Source: Dasyornis broadbenti (lineage: Eukaryota; Chordata; Aves; Passeriformes; Dasyornithidae). Taken from it: a stretch of DNA of 64,000 nt. Below are positions 38,623-50,796 of this stretch, in pieces. The stretch lies in assembly GCA_013397935.1 (NCBI GenBank), contig VZRN01004254.1, positions 2,489,846-2,553,845 of the forward strand. The letters run 5' to 3'. The notes below the pieces were generated by a model. The model was not told the origin of the DNA. It did no database searches and saw nothing but the letters and a program-made list of their open reading frames with translations. Both the position numbers and the translations under genes were made by a program. How positions within the stretch are numbered: the stretch's first letter is position 1; every line of letters begins with the position of its first letter.

Positions 38623-41099
38623 AAATAAGGAAAAAAGGAGAAAAAAATGCAGAGGGAGAACAAGTGCTATTGTTTAAACACCAGATAAAGACCCAAGGTG
38701 CCTTACCAGTTTTTCAAACCCAAAGAAGCATCAGAAGAGACAGAGCTGTATTATCATAGATGGTAACAAGAGGAAAGGGTATATAGTTACTGAACTTTCA
38801 TAAAAGCCTCCCTTACAATGCCAATTTGAAATCACAGTTGCATTTTCATATTTTACATTTGATCCAGATCCTTGCCAACTACTTTAAGCTGTCATACCAT
38901 GCTTAAGATTGCAGACACTCTTTATGGTGCATATGTACAGATAAAAAACAATGTCTAAAAGGAACATGTGTGTGAGCATGAGACTGATGAGCTGAAGAAA
39001 GTGGTCAGCAAAATGAGCAAGGAGGTCTACGTACATGAGCATGCCAGCAATGCAGCTTTGTGTATTAGATTTTTCACCCCTAAGCAGATTTCTCAAAAAA
39101 GTGTTGCTAAAATAACTGAGCATACAGACTAACCTACAGAGTGTGGCTTTGCCATATAATGACTTGACTCTACAATAGAGCAAAGCTTGTTCCCACTTTC
39201 ATCCCCAGCAATTTAATTCAAGTGCAATCTTGGACACTTCAAGCTTTGGTATTTCTCTCTTTTGCTGCATTTTCTCTGAATGTTACCAATCATCTATGCA
39301 ATTTCAGCTGCAAAACTAATCTTTGCAGTATATTACATGTAATATCTCCTTTTTAAAAACTGAAGCCCTTATGACCTCTATTGTATTTCAAGAACTTTTC
39401 ATGATCTAATAGCAAATTGAAATATTTCCTTTTCCCAGTCCAAATATATTTCTCTTTTTTCAAATACCACCATCTTCTTTAGCACAATGAGAGGCAAAAT
39501 CTTTAAAAGGATTCCTGTAACCCGATTAACATTTTTGTAATTGCAAGAATTTCTAGAATTGCCATTAGCTTATGAAACAAAATCAAAATAACATGGAAGG
39601 ATATTTGCACACAGGCACAGAGAGGTATAAGCCATATGACTGATATAATTCAGTCAAAGGCTCTCATTTAAAAATATTTTGTAAAAATTTATATGAACTG
39701 CCGTTTAGGAAAAAAAAATGAAAATAGACAGAAGTGTGATAAAATGAAAATTTTAAAAATCTAGCTTCTTCTTAAATATAATTTCTTAACAGAAGAAAGA
39801 CATTTGTTAGGAAGGCAGGATTAGATTCTACAATCATCCCTGTTAAAATATGCACAGACACACTCACGTGAGCATGAGAATGCTCACATACACTTTGTTA
39901 AAGGACCTTCAGCTGAAGCAACTCTGATCTAATCTACTCTAATGAAGCAGGAAACTACTGATTCCAATTTTGGGGTTTGGAGCAATTCTGTCACCCACAA
40001 GAAAAGTAACACTTGGAATGACATTTTTTTCTTTGTCTGTGAAATAGCAAAAGGACTTTTTATTTATGGCAACATACTGGATGCATTTAGAGGCATTTTA
40101 AATGAACAGTTTCTGTAACAAAAACTAAAAGGCTCCAATCTAGCACAGAGCAGTTTCTGTAAGTTCAAACAGGATTACTTTATTGTTATTATGTATACAT
40201 GCATTAATGATTATTCAGTACTTCAAGACATGAACTGCACAGCCCAGGAGGCTGTAATGTTCCAAATATAAACATCAGGCTCCTGCAGTTTTCAAGATCC
40301 TATACACTGGCTTGCTCAGCTGAATTCTTCTGTCACATACAGCATCCATTATATATTAACTACACTTTCTTATTGCAGATGGCTGGTGATAAAACACAGT
40401 TAGTAATCCAGTATCTGTGCTTCTCAAAACATTTTAAAAGCACAGCCTTATCAACACCGATTCATCCTGTCTTAAATGAAAACAGAAATTGTACTGAAGG
40501 TCTCCACAGTGTCTAACCTAGAAGGAAATATAACCTCCTAAAAACAAACCAGTAATAACCAAATATTTTCACTGAAACAAAGAAAAACCCCTGTTTCAGC
40601 AGTTGGTCAGTTGGCTTGTACAATGAGTGTTTTCTTTAAAGAGGTGATGAGATTCAGGGTGTGGGGGGGTATTCTTTTTTTCCATGACTCATCCAGCATG
40701 AATCTCCTCAAGAAAGTATTCCAGAAATAAAAAGTGATATTCAGAATAGTAGTATATGTGCAGATGAACTACTACATTCTACAACAGTGACTGAAAAAAA
40801 CCCACTGAAAATTAAAACAGCCACAAGCATAAACGTTATGGCATTTTCAGGCAAAAATTATTTGTTGGTTTCCCTTAATGCTAAATTTTATCCCATAGCA
40901 TATTAATTTCCATCCCAATATATTAATTTCATGTATAATGTGAAACATTGAGAACAGAAGTCACTTAAAACAGTAATAGGTTCAGAGGAGGCAGGAGGGA
41001 AGGGGAAGAAAAAAAGGTAGAATGTTTTCCTTTTTTCCTCTCCCTTTTCTTTGTAAATTTTAATTTTAGAGTCTTCAGTAAGGGCAAAGTATAGGGGCA

Positions 41100-41640
41100 G
41101 TGATTTTTCTTGGTGCTGGGGGTGGAGGATTCGCTTTGCTTTGCGTTCCAGCCAGGTTCCCCGAGCCCTCAGGACCCATGCTCACTGTCCCAGAACTGCA
41201 ATATCACTGCGGCGTTTCCCCCAGCTCAATGGCCGTGGTGCGTGGTGCGGGGCAGGACACACGCCAGCAGCTCTGTCCCTTCCCCTCGCCCAGAGCACTT
41301 TCCATCTGCCCCCAGCAGAGCAGCCACCAGCCCGAGGGGCTGCTGCGGGGCCACTGCGCCCCAGGACAAGCCAGCTCCCGTGGCCGCCTGTGCTGCCAGG
41401 CCAGCAAGGCGCAGTCATGGCGAGGTGGCCAAGCCAAGGCAACGGTGGCCAGTGGGGCCTTTGAAGGTAGAGGGGCAGTGTCCAGCTCTGGCCATTAGCC
41501 ACAGCAGAGCCCTCACACTGAGCAGGACTAGGGGACGTTCCCCCTTATCAGCGTGCAACATCAGCGCTTTGGCACTGACAGCCACCCACCATTCCTCCTC
41601 TCGGAACTGCTGAGAATGGTCACAGCTGACTTTCATCTTA
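41100..41640. other. GC-rich, CpG-rich island
   Basis: Base composition changes sharply here. From 41281 to 41400, 87 of 120 bases are G or C, while flanking sequence is strongly AT-rich. CpGs are frequent, for example GTGGTGCGTGGTGCGGGG near 41236 and CCCGTGGCCGCC near 41376. Three overlapping frames are open on the plus strand (up to 167 codons, 41110-41613) and three on the minus strand. This is what GC-rich DNA with few stop codons produces, and none has a recognisable domain. It could be a CpG-island promoter or first exon of an unrecognised transcript, or a GC-rich repeat such as a solo LTR. I cannot tell which from sequence alone. Confidence 0.6.
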
Positions 41641-42420
41641 TGCTCAATTATTTACTTGGCAATAAATACAGGCAAAAGTTGCTCTGAGCTACGCATGTAT
41701 GTTCTTAAGTGCAAAACATCTCCGTGTGATAGCACTTAACAGAAATGTATTATTTTCATTGGCTTTTGGCTTACTCTAGAAACGTACTACATAATTTTGT
41801 AGGATTTTTATTACTATTATTATTACAATTCCATATTCCTATTCAACTTGAAAGGATGAATGCAAAATCAATACAATAAGTAACAAATGTATCCACGGTG
41901 ACCAAACAACAAACTCAAAAGCACAGCACGGTGAGTGAAAATTAGCAGTTCTTAAAACAACTACATCAAAATTTGGTTGCAATGTAAAAGAAAGGCTCAT
42001 GAATTTGAAAGGGTTACAATAACTTTAATTATTTGAAGGCTCAGCTTAAATATTACAATATGCATAGTAGGATGTAAGATAAAGGTAAAGTATTTTCTTG
42101 GAGGCTACAGCTTTAAAGAGAGAGAGAAACATGATGACAAATTCCTGAATTTAGCAACTTCTCTCTCTGATAGTTAAAAAACTCACTTTACCCATTAACA
42201 CTTGCTCTATAACAATAATACTGTCAGAGGGTTAGGTCTTTCCACGGTAATTGTTTTCAGTATTTATTTCAATCTTAATGCTGCACTCTGTCACCTTAGA
42301 TCAGCAGCAATTAGACAAGAAGGCCCAGAAAAGCAAAAAAGATGCATACAAACATACAGAAATGCTTTCTTTTCCTTCCTTTTCTATGATAACATAGCCC
42401 AATAGTTGCCTACATGTATT

Positions 42421-42450
42421 AAAAAAAAAAACCAAAACCCCAAAAAAACC
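42421..42450. repeat. A/C-rich simple tract
   Basis: An A run followed by CCAAAACCCC and CAAAAAAACC. Low-complexity tract of the same type as those near 21.1 and 29.8 kb. Confidence 0.75.
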
Positions 42451-42665
42451 ACTACAGAATTCTTTATTAATATTTAAAAGAAAATATCTTTTTTTCCTTA
42501 GAAAAAATAAAATTCCAATATTGTCTATGCGATGGCTGTAGCAATTTGAAATCAAAGTAGGTGCGCGATGTCCGCAGTCAAGCTTTCATCCGGCTCTGTG
42601 CAATACTGCTTTGTGCAGTAACAGGGACAGGTGAGATTACAGATGTTCTGGCTTCGTACAAACAA

Positions 42666-42705
42666 AGCAAGAAAATACCCAGAATAGCAAGAAAATACCC
42701 AGAAT
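42666..42705. repeat. Perfect 20-bp tandem duplication
   Basis: The 20-base unit AGCAAGAAAATACCCAGAAT is present twice head to tail with no mismatch. The exact identity suggests a recent event, or an assembly or sequencing duplication. Confidence 0.9.
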
Positions 42706-43136
42706 AACCACAGGTAAACATTACTCCTCAGCTCATGCTTTCTTATGCAAAAGACAGGAACAAGAACATCCATTTAAAACTTAATATTGAAGGAAACTTC
42801 AGACTGAACACAGCAGACAGGGAACCTGCCTAGCAGAAACTTTCAGCTCTGCTCTCAGAAATGAAATTTCCTACAAAGCAGAGAAAAAGCACAATAGTTT
42901 GTTCCATTTAAATACTTGTGTTGCACCAGAAAACAAATAAGCATGTGATACAGTGATTTTTATTTTTCTAAAGCAGCACCAAAGAAAAGTTTGATGACCA
43001 TTACATGTTTCTGAAAATTATAGACAGGACAAAACCGATAAAATTAAATACCGTGCAGCTAACATATACCTAATACCCTAACTCCATAACTTCAGGAAAC
43101 TGCAACTTCTGATCCTACACAAGAAAACAGACAGTT

Positions 43137-43163
43137 AAAAAAAAAAAAAAAAAAAAAAAAAAA
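43137..43163. repeat. A27 homopolymer
   Basis: Twenty-seven consecutive A residues, the longest homopolymer in the window. The upstream sequence shows no recognisable retrotransposon or gene-derived body. Confidence 0.9.
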
Positions 43164-44039
43164 CCAACTCATCTTAAGCTTGCAAAGCAGTTAAAGGTAG
43201 AAAAATACCTGAAAGAAATGAATAGCAAATTAACCTGACTTTCTTCATGTGAAGAGACTTAATCCAAATTACTCAAACTTAAAACCATAATGCTTGCCTA
43301 TTCTTCCTCAGTCTTTTGAAAATGTAGTAAAGCTAAAACATTGAAAATTTATCTCTGAAAGACACACTGAACAGTTCTGACAACTCAAACAATTTGTACA
43401 TTTTTTTTTCTGCTAAGACCGTTTACATCAAAATCTATCTGCTTTTGTAATTGATGTATTTCGCTGTTAAAGACAAATCACACACATGCACACACACATA
43501 CAGTTTTATGAAAATAAGAAAATAATGCTTAGTATGGCACAAGGCATATGACTTTTTTTGACAGGGTTGAGAATATTACAAAAGTTCTTCTCTTTAAGCT
43601 TGAAGTGAACTCCTGATTCAATATTTAATGAAACTGAGAAAGCTGCTGAATGTCCCAGAAATCCTCCAACTCCCAGCTCTGTGTTCATTCTAAGTATTAT
43701 GCAGCTATAAATTAACAGTGAGACTAGATGAGATTTCAAGCAGTCAAGAATAGCATTTTTCCATCCCACCACCAGATTCTCTATTTTATTTTTCTTTGCT
43801 CTTTAACAGCACTAACTTGCAGCATTATATTGCAATCGTACATCCCAGCCCAACACTGCACCGCTACATTGCTTAGGCATAGCTATACACTCCAGCATGT
43901 TTTTAGGGTATGTAGCCAGCTCAGCTGTAAGCCGGAGAAAGATTTCCATCAAGAAACAAAACTAAACTCTGCACAAATATATTTAACAGGTCCAAGACCC
44001 ATAAAGGCTTAAAATAATATGCATTTTGTGGCATGCTAG

Positions 44040-45110
44040 GAGCCAACCCTACACCGGTGATCTGCACAATGCACAGTCCTCGGCAATCGCAGCACTGCCA
44101 GTAAAACATTGTTTCATCTTTGTACCTTTGAATTCTTCAACCCGAAAGCTGGATGAAATACTGAGGTTCACTGTGCCTCCCCAGCACTGACAGTGCAGTA
44201 GCAGCACGTCCATTACATTAAGTTTGTCTGAAACTTCCCATGCCTCAGAAGCATTTCTCATTCCCTCTCGGCAGATGAAACACAAGTTCATTTAAAACAA
44301 ATCTAGCACGAGTTCATCTTATCTAGCTTGTTTTTCAAACCGCTAGAACTACGCAGTAGCCCACTCAAACAGAAAATTTCCCAGACAATGGAATCCTTTC
44401 AAACTGCACAGCCGGCAGGATTCCCCAGTTGTCAGTTTTAGGTGCGTGCCAGCACGAAATGTTCTTGAATCCGAAATCTGTAATAATCACTCCTATTGAT
44501 AATGTGAGCAGAAGCAGAATTACATCACGGTTAACACTTACCAAAATACATTATGTTTCTCATTAATCATGCAGTCAGGATCCCACCGCTGTGTGTTCAG
44601 CATTAGCTCCTGCACAGGGCTGACATGTAAAACAGAGCTTTTTCATTCTACATTATGTGGAAATTTCCCAGCACGAGAAGCGTGAGAGAGCAGTGTGCCT
44701 CCTCAGGATGAGCGCTTTGCAGGCAGTCTTATCCCTGATACAATCCCTGTCTGATTTAGCGTTTACTCCGGCTGCATGCTGCACTGCCCATTCTTACTGT
44801 AATCTGACTCCTCCTTCTGATGTCCTTGCTGTGCCTGTGACATCAGGACTAAGAGTACTACAAACAGATCTTTTCTTTAACGGGCTCGCAACGACATGCT
44901 CTTATAGCCTGGTTAACCTAACTCTGTTTTGGTGAAAAAAAAAAAAAAAAATAAGCCCTTCTAAAATGGTACAGGCTTTTTTTTTCTTGGCAGTAAACGC
45001 ATTTAGTGACATAACGTGCTCAATTACATAATAGATGGGAAAGACAAAGCGTATATTGTTAGCATAGTTTTCTTTGAAGGGCAGGCTCCAGGAGGAGCTT
45101 TGAGTGCCTG
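44040..45110. other. CpG-enriched non-coding block
   Basis: I count by eye roughly 25 CpGs in about 1.07 kb, three to four times the density of typical parts of the window. Overall GC content is only moderate, so this is not a classical island. Open frames (plus 44657-44935, minus 44049-44291 and 44902-45156) are short and unassigned. CpG retained at moderate GC can mark old, hypomethylated regulatory DNA, which is an inference here. The block contains an A17 run at 44935-44951. Confidence 0.4.
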
Positions 45111-48100
45111 AATACCCCAACTTCAACAGAAGATAAAGATGCCTGGCACTTTGCAAGATCCTGTACCCCTAAGAATTTTTATTTTTTAAATCAATAGTTC
45201 CACTTCAATAAACTATTTCAATCCAAATATTGGATAAAGCCAAGTATTCTTCTATTTTTAAAAAGCAACTGACAAATAGGCAGTTCAATTTCAATACAGC
45301 TGAACTGGTTTTTTAAACTACAGTTTCTTCACCTGAATAACAAAGAATGAGGACAGGAGATATACAACAATGATGATCTGTAATGGAGTTTACAACCTTT
45401 CACCCTCCAGGTCTCTAGTTGCTTTCTGGCCCAGGTTGATAAGTCATTAGCAGCTGGTAGGTATTTTATTGTTCTATGGCAAATTGAGTGGTCCTAAATT
45501 TGTTGTAAATAAGTCCCCACACAGTCTCTGCTGCTATACGAACTAGTAGCAGCTTCAGAGGAGGAAAGGCCAAAGAAACACCGAAATACTCTCCACCATG
45601 AACATGTAGTGCCTCGGGATGGATCCGACACACACCGGTGCGGCAGTGTGGTGAAGACAATGCGGTCTGTATTTATGCACATATGTCTCTTCTCTGAATC
45701 AATAGAGGACATTGGTTTCCTGCTGTCAGTCTGGCATGTATCACTGATAATATACTTATACTAAATAAAGACAAAAAATAATGGACAATACGCTGAAGTG
45801 TTTATTTCATTATAACAGGATCTAATGGGATGAATGCTTTCATTCTACAGGAAAGAGGATGGCAGGTATAATTCATTTAAAGCTCCACTTCTTATTTGTA
45901 AAACCACCACACAGTAAGTACTATCTCACAAAGTCCAATCACTTTGGGCAAAATTACTGCAGGAGCACAGCAGCCAAGGAACGCTCCAGTGGCAGCAGCA
46001 GAGGTAAGAGCCCTGGTGTACTGTGCAGCTATGCATCTCTCAGCAAGAGTCCTCTTCAGCATTGCCCTCATGAGGTTTCATGCTACCTGTATGAATGTTA
46101 CTGAGATTAAACATTGCCGGGGAACTGGGGCATGAATTTCAGTCCTGTCCCTCACTGGCAGTCCCACAGCTATTCATGTCTGATACCTAGCTTTTCTCAG
46201 TGCCCTTTCTTATTTCAACTGCCCCTAGGAAGAGGCAAGCCCTGAAATGAGAGATACATCATACACATAAACTCCAAACTAAGCTTTACTTCACAACTAA
46301 AAAGCACACAGCGCAGGAGTGGACTTTGAGACCACAGTGCACAAGGAAGGAAGATCAAGAATTCTTGTGTGGTTCAAACTGACCAACAGCAATATAAGTT
46401 GAGCAAATCTGAAACCACAGTGAAGAAATGCTGTCTAAAACCCCCTAAGGAAAATAAGAAAAAAGAAGCTGTCTAGAAATCATGGCCTATGTTTGGTGCA
46501 GACAGCAAGTAACAGAGGGTATTCACGCCAATATTCTTTCCTTTTATTTCATCATTACAATGCCCCTTCACTTCTACCATACAGGGAAGGACACCTCGCT
46601 ATAGGGGAAAATACCATCCTCAAAGACTGGTTTAAAATATCTCAGCTGAACCACTCTAATATTCTCTGAGCAGTAGGTATAAGCTACTATTAGGAGCCTG
46701 CAGCACAAGCATTCCCTCCTCTCCCTTCACTGAGGGTAAAAGCTCAGAGAATCAATTCTCTGTGAAATCCTTCAGCTCCTTTTCCAGCTCTGAAGTGCTT
46801 TTGCAGAGGCACTGTGTGACATCCTTCAAAGACAGTCTTCACCCAGGCACAGCATTTGCCTGTTAAGCTGCATTTACCTTATCACAGGAAAAACAGGCTT
46901 GGGGTTATTCTGCCAGGAGTCAAACCCTGCAAGATGTAGGCTAACTCTGGTCTCGATGTTCCACCAAGCCAATATGCCTGCTGATTCATGCCATCAGCTG
47001 GTCATCTGAAGACTGCCTGGGTACTGAAGGCTCATGTCTGTATAGATTTAGTGGTCAGGCAAGGACCATGCTGCCTTCAAACAGCCCTTCTTGAAACAGC
47101 TGTTGTGTTACAATACCTGTACCAATTTGGTGGTGTCTGACAGCAGGACAGATCCTCAGAAAATGTAAACACCACAGTGCCACATAGACTGACACGTTCT
47201 CCACTACTTGGCTCTGAATTTTACCTCCAATTTTGTTTTGCCCTGTAGGATGTAAAACAAGCAGGACCACCTCCCCCTTATTGCATCTTGTGTTCTGAGA
47301 GTAAGTGTACAATTAAAGTAACCAAAGAACCTAAAACAAGAACTTTAATTTCTTTACATTTCAACTACAGAAATGCAAGGTAGGAGGGAAAATCACTGGA
47401 AAACTTTCACAGCTCAAATTCACATATACCATGACAAACTCTGCTTTTGTTTACACAAGTACAACATTAACAAGCTGCAAAACGAAGTAGGATTTCAAGC
47501 AAGGAACAAAAAAAATATTTTTTTTTCCCCTGAGTGGGATATTGTCACTGTCAGAGAAAGCGAGATTTAGTTTAGTAATTGCAATCCCAAATGACTAGTG
47601 TTTTAATGCAAGAATTGAGGATTCTGCTGAAAACAGCTGTAGGGAAGCACAGTCAGGAGCAGCAAACACTTGCGTGTGCCTGGAGATTTGAGTAGACCCA
47701 GCCTGGGCATGCAGGATCATGAAGAATGAATGAGCAAATTAGTCCACGATGTCAGCCCATGGTGCAAACTCCCAATCATTAACAAGCCGGCACAGGCTAA
47801 CCAGCATTTAACTTTGTTACAGATGCAGGTCAACTGCAAAATTATCCTATTTTCATGCATGGTTCACTTATAAAAACAAAACCCCCAAACCCTTGTGATT
47901 CAGCAATAACATAAACATAAGAAAAAATTACTTTCTCCTAAACCAGCTACCCCTCATCCTTATTTCTAATAATAGAAGCAACTTCTACTCCCTGAAATCC
48001 TCTTTCCCAACAACTTGTTTCTTTTTTCCATACTAGCATCTCCACCTTGAGTTTTTCTGCCCTTTCTCACCTTGGTAATGGCTTTGCCACAAAAGGCATA

Positions 48101-50670
48101 TTTTCAAAATGCAGAACAACCCACAAGACATCACCTGCTTGGAATAAACAAAAAGCAGATAGCACACATGGCTCAGAAGTACAGCACATACCCTACATTT
48201 CTCCAGAGCTAGGAAAGCTGCCGGTTATTCCCCACGCCTAACTTGGTCTAGAGCCAGAGGGCCACTTCATGAACTAGCTCCTCTGTTCTGTGCTTTCTAC
48301 TGATTTTTATCTATCCACTGATTTACACAATGCCTTCGTAGTAAGTATTAAGCCACTCACAGGCATGTCTGTTGCAGAGACCAATTAATATTTAATATTA
48401 ATGCACCCAGTTAATTCCCTAGGATTCCTGGAAAACTCTCTTCCAGTCTTGAACTCTCTCAAGAGGCAACTAATATTAAATTTATACCCAAACTCCTACC
48501 AATTGGCTTTGATGAATGTCAGTTGGTAATGCTGACCACATACCATCTCTTGCAAATGCAGAAGCACATCGAGGAACTCTTTGCTGGCAGAAGTGTAATA
48601 ATAGTCAACAAATACACTAGTGACACAACATTTTAAGTGTATGCATCGTGTGTAGTAGGCTAAAAGATCTCATACATCTCAGAGGTTTCCAGATTTTCCT
48701 AAAATAAATTTTGTCTACTATACAGGGACAGCTATTAAGAATGAAAATTTATTCTGGAAACATTTATTTCTGAAAATAAAATGGGAGAAAGAGTCCAAAT
48801 CACATTTGGCCTACTAATTCATCAAATGCATCCCAAAACTAAAAGATTCTTGCAAGTAAAATAGGACTAGAATTTCCACATAATTTGGAAATTTATGTGC
48901 TGAAGTTATTTCATTCCTATTAGTGACCACAGTGCAGAAAGAAAGAACAGCAAACAAGCCACAGTTTTGTAATCCTCCAAAAATAATTGAAAATGTTTCC
49001 AAGCACACATATTTTTGTGCCTCAAATCAAATATACTAAGTACATCAGCTAGAAGTTTGGTTTTTTTTTATTTTGAAGCCATCTGGAATAGTTTAAGATA
49101 TACTACACAATAATGCAGATTTTGTGATTCATTACTAATCTCCTGAGGTTACACTAAAGGGTCAGAAGGAAAGGAGCGAGTTATGTTTGTATATTTTAAA
49201 CAACCACAGAGGCTCATCTTTGGTTTTGAACATTCTTCACGGGCTAAAACTACCAAATGTGTTTTTTACCCTTGACTCAGAAGTGTCACTTCTGGAAATG
49301 TGCAATATTTGTCACCATGAATACCATTTAACTGCAGCACTACCCAGAGGAACTCTGTACCACCACACGTGAATACAACTGGAGGAACTTAATTAATCTT
49401 CCTGTCACTTCCATGATGCTTTTCATTAGTTTAGCTGCTATCTGATCAACTGCTCCATTCTCTATTGGAAATGGCCAACCAGAACCTCCTATAAAAGCGT
49501 TTTCAAGAGGTAAACAGACTCACTTTTGATTCTGAGAGCCTTTACAAATCTTTGCCAAGAAGACTTTATCAGTTCAGTAACAGTACTTACAGCACTGCTC
49601 TTTTTAAGCAACTGGGATTTTCTACATACACAGCTTAAGAAATAGAAACAGAACAACATGCATTTTTCTAAGCTTAAAGCTAGTACTTCTGGTATTTTGT
49701 AGTTTGAACACAGATGACACATAGCAATTAAAAGGTCATATTTTTCTGAATTTCCTTCCCATTGATGTGGATAGTTATTAAACAAACAAACAGAATATAG
49801 CCAACATAAAACCATACCCACATTTTAAGCATTATTGCTGCTAATTGTTTTACTAAATGCCCACTCCTGTCATCTTTTGCTCCTACGTGTGGGACAAGAT
49901 TTAAGTTAATAAATGTGAATGAATGCACAACTGGTGCAGAAGCTTCTTTGACAATATATATTGATAACAATTTTGAATAGAAATATGGTCTTAAAAGCAA
50001 AATGTAGTTTTTTTCACTCAAAAGTGAAAACTGGAACTGATGACAACAAAACGTCCAACATGCATAAGCCTTCCTTTCTCCCTCTTTTCCTTTTATTTCT
50101 GTACTTCTGTCAGTACAATTTATCTAACGTCGGTTTTAAGCATACACAAGCAGACAATTCATCACTGCCTCTTGTGAGGTGAACGATTAGTCAGTGTTTC
50201 ACTTTTTCTGTCCATCTTTCCCACACTCTCTAACATTTTGCAACATACTTTGTAGAATAATCACCAAATCCAGACATTGTATTCACACAATTAAAACATT
50301 TAAGTTTATAAATCCAGACGCTGTACTATGAAATTTTGTACAGATTTCACATTCAGGATTTTTTATTTTTGCACTCTGATTTAGAGGATGTACCTGTTTA
50401 TTCATGAATGGATGTATTTTGCATTACTAATTGCATCAATTGGCCAAAGCTATGCACTTCTATTATTTCTGTAATCACTTTTATCAATAAAATTATGTCT
50501 CAAGTAAAAAACTAGATAGTATATAGTAAAATTATTTATACTACTTTAATTATGATTAAGCTAAAATAGCAACAATTTATTGCATTAATAATTAGAGACC
50601 ATTTAATTTTGTGTAAAATTATAACAAAGCAATAATTGCACAGGTATCAGCTATGTTTTAAGGTAGGAAT

Positions 50671-50796
50671 GTTTGTTTGGATTTTGTTTGGGATTTTTTT
50701 GGAGGGTGGTGGGTTGTTGGGTTTTTTTGGTTATTTTTTTTTGTTGTTGTTGCTTGTTTGGTTTTGAGTTGTTGGGTGGTTTTTTGTTTTGTTTTT
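50671..50796 (+). repeat. G/T-rich low-complexity tract
   Basis: About 125 bases made almost only of T and G on the plus strand, with only one C, in units such as GTTTG, GTTG and GGTGG. The open frame that crosses it (rich in Phe, Trp, Val and Gly, 50677-50961) is an artefact of this composition. The part at 50704-50721 has three GGG runs and could form a weak G-quadruplex. Confidence 0.85.

Larger units (their letters stand above)
24634..41090. other. Unique AT-rich non-coding DNA
   Basis: The longest stretch without a gene or transposon that I can name. Open frames are all short and unassigned. It contains A runs at 27024-27038 and 29758-29777, an A/C-rich tract beside the latter, a T19 run at 37747-37765, G-rich tracts near 33906 and 38600, and two parts (about 25200-25760 and 36520-36720) with dense regulatory-looking motifs. 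Some ancient transposon fragments may be too decayed to see by eye. Confidence 0.7.

Noticed and set aside
41110..41613. 167-codon plus-strand frame as a coding gene
   Set aside because: Three plus and three minus frames are open over the same bases, the composition is rich in Ala, Pro, Ser and Arg as GC-rich DNA dictates, and no domain is recognisable.
43137..43163. A27 run as the tail of a processed pseudogene
   Set aside because: No intronless gene-like sequence, poly(A) signal at the right distance or flanking duplication could be recognised upstream.
46120..46240. Possible second MIR-like SINE in plus orientation
   Set aside because: Some order of MIR words can be imagined (AGCTTTTCTCAGTGCC, then TTATTTCAACTG), but matches are too sparse to call without alignment.
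47140..47200. Possible ancient amniote repeat starting CAGATCCTCAG
   Set aside because: The exact match is only about 11 bases plus a TGTAAA, and the rest does not align convincingly by eye.
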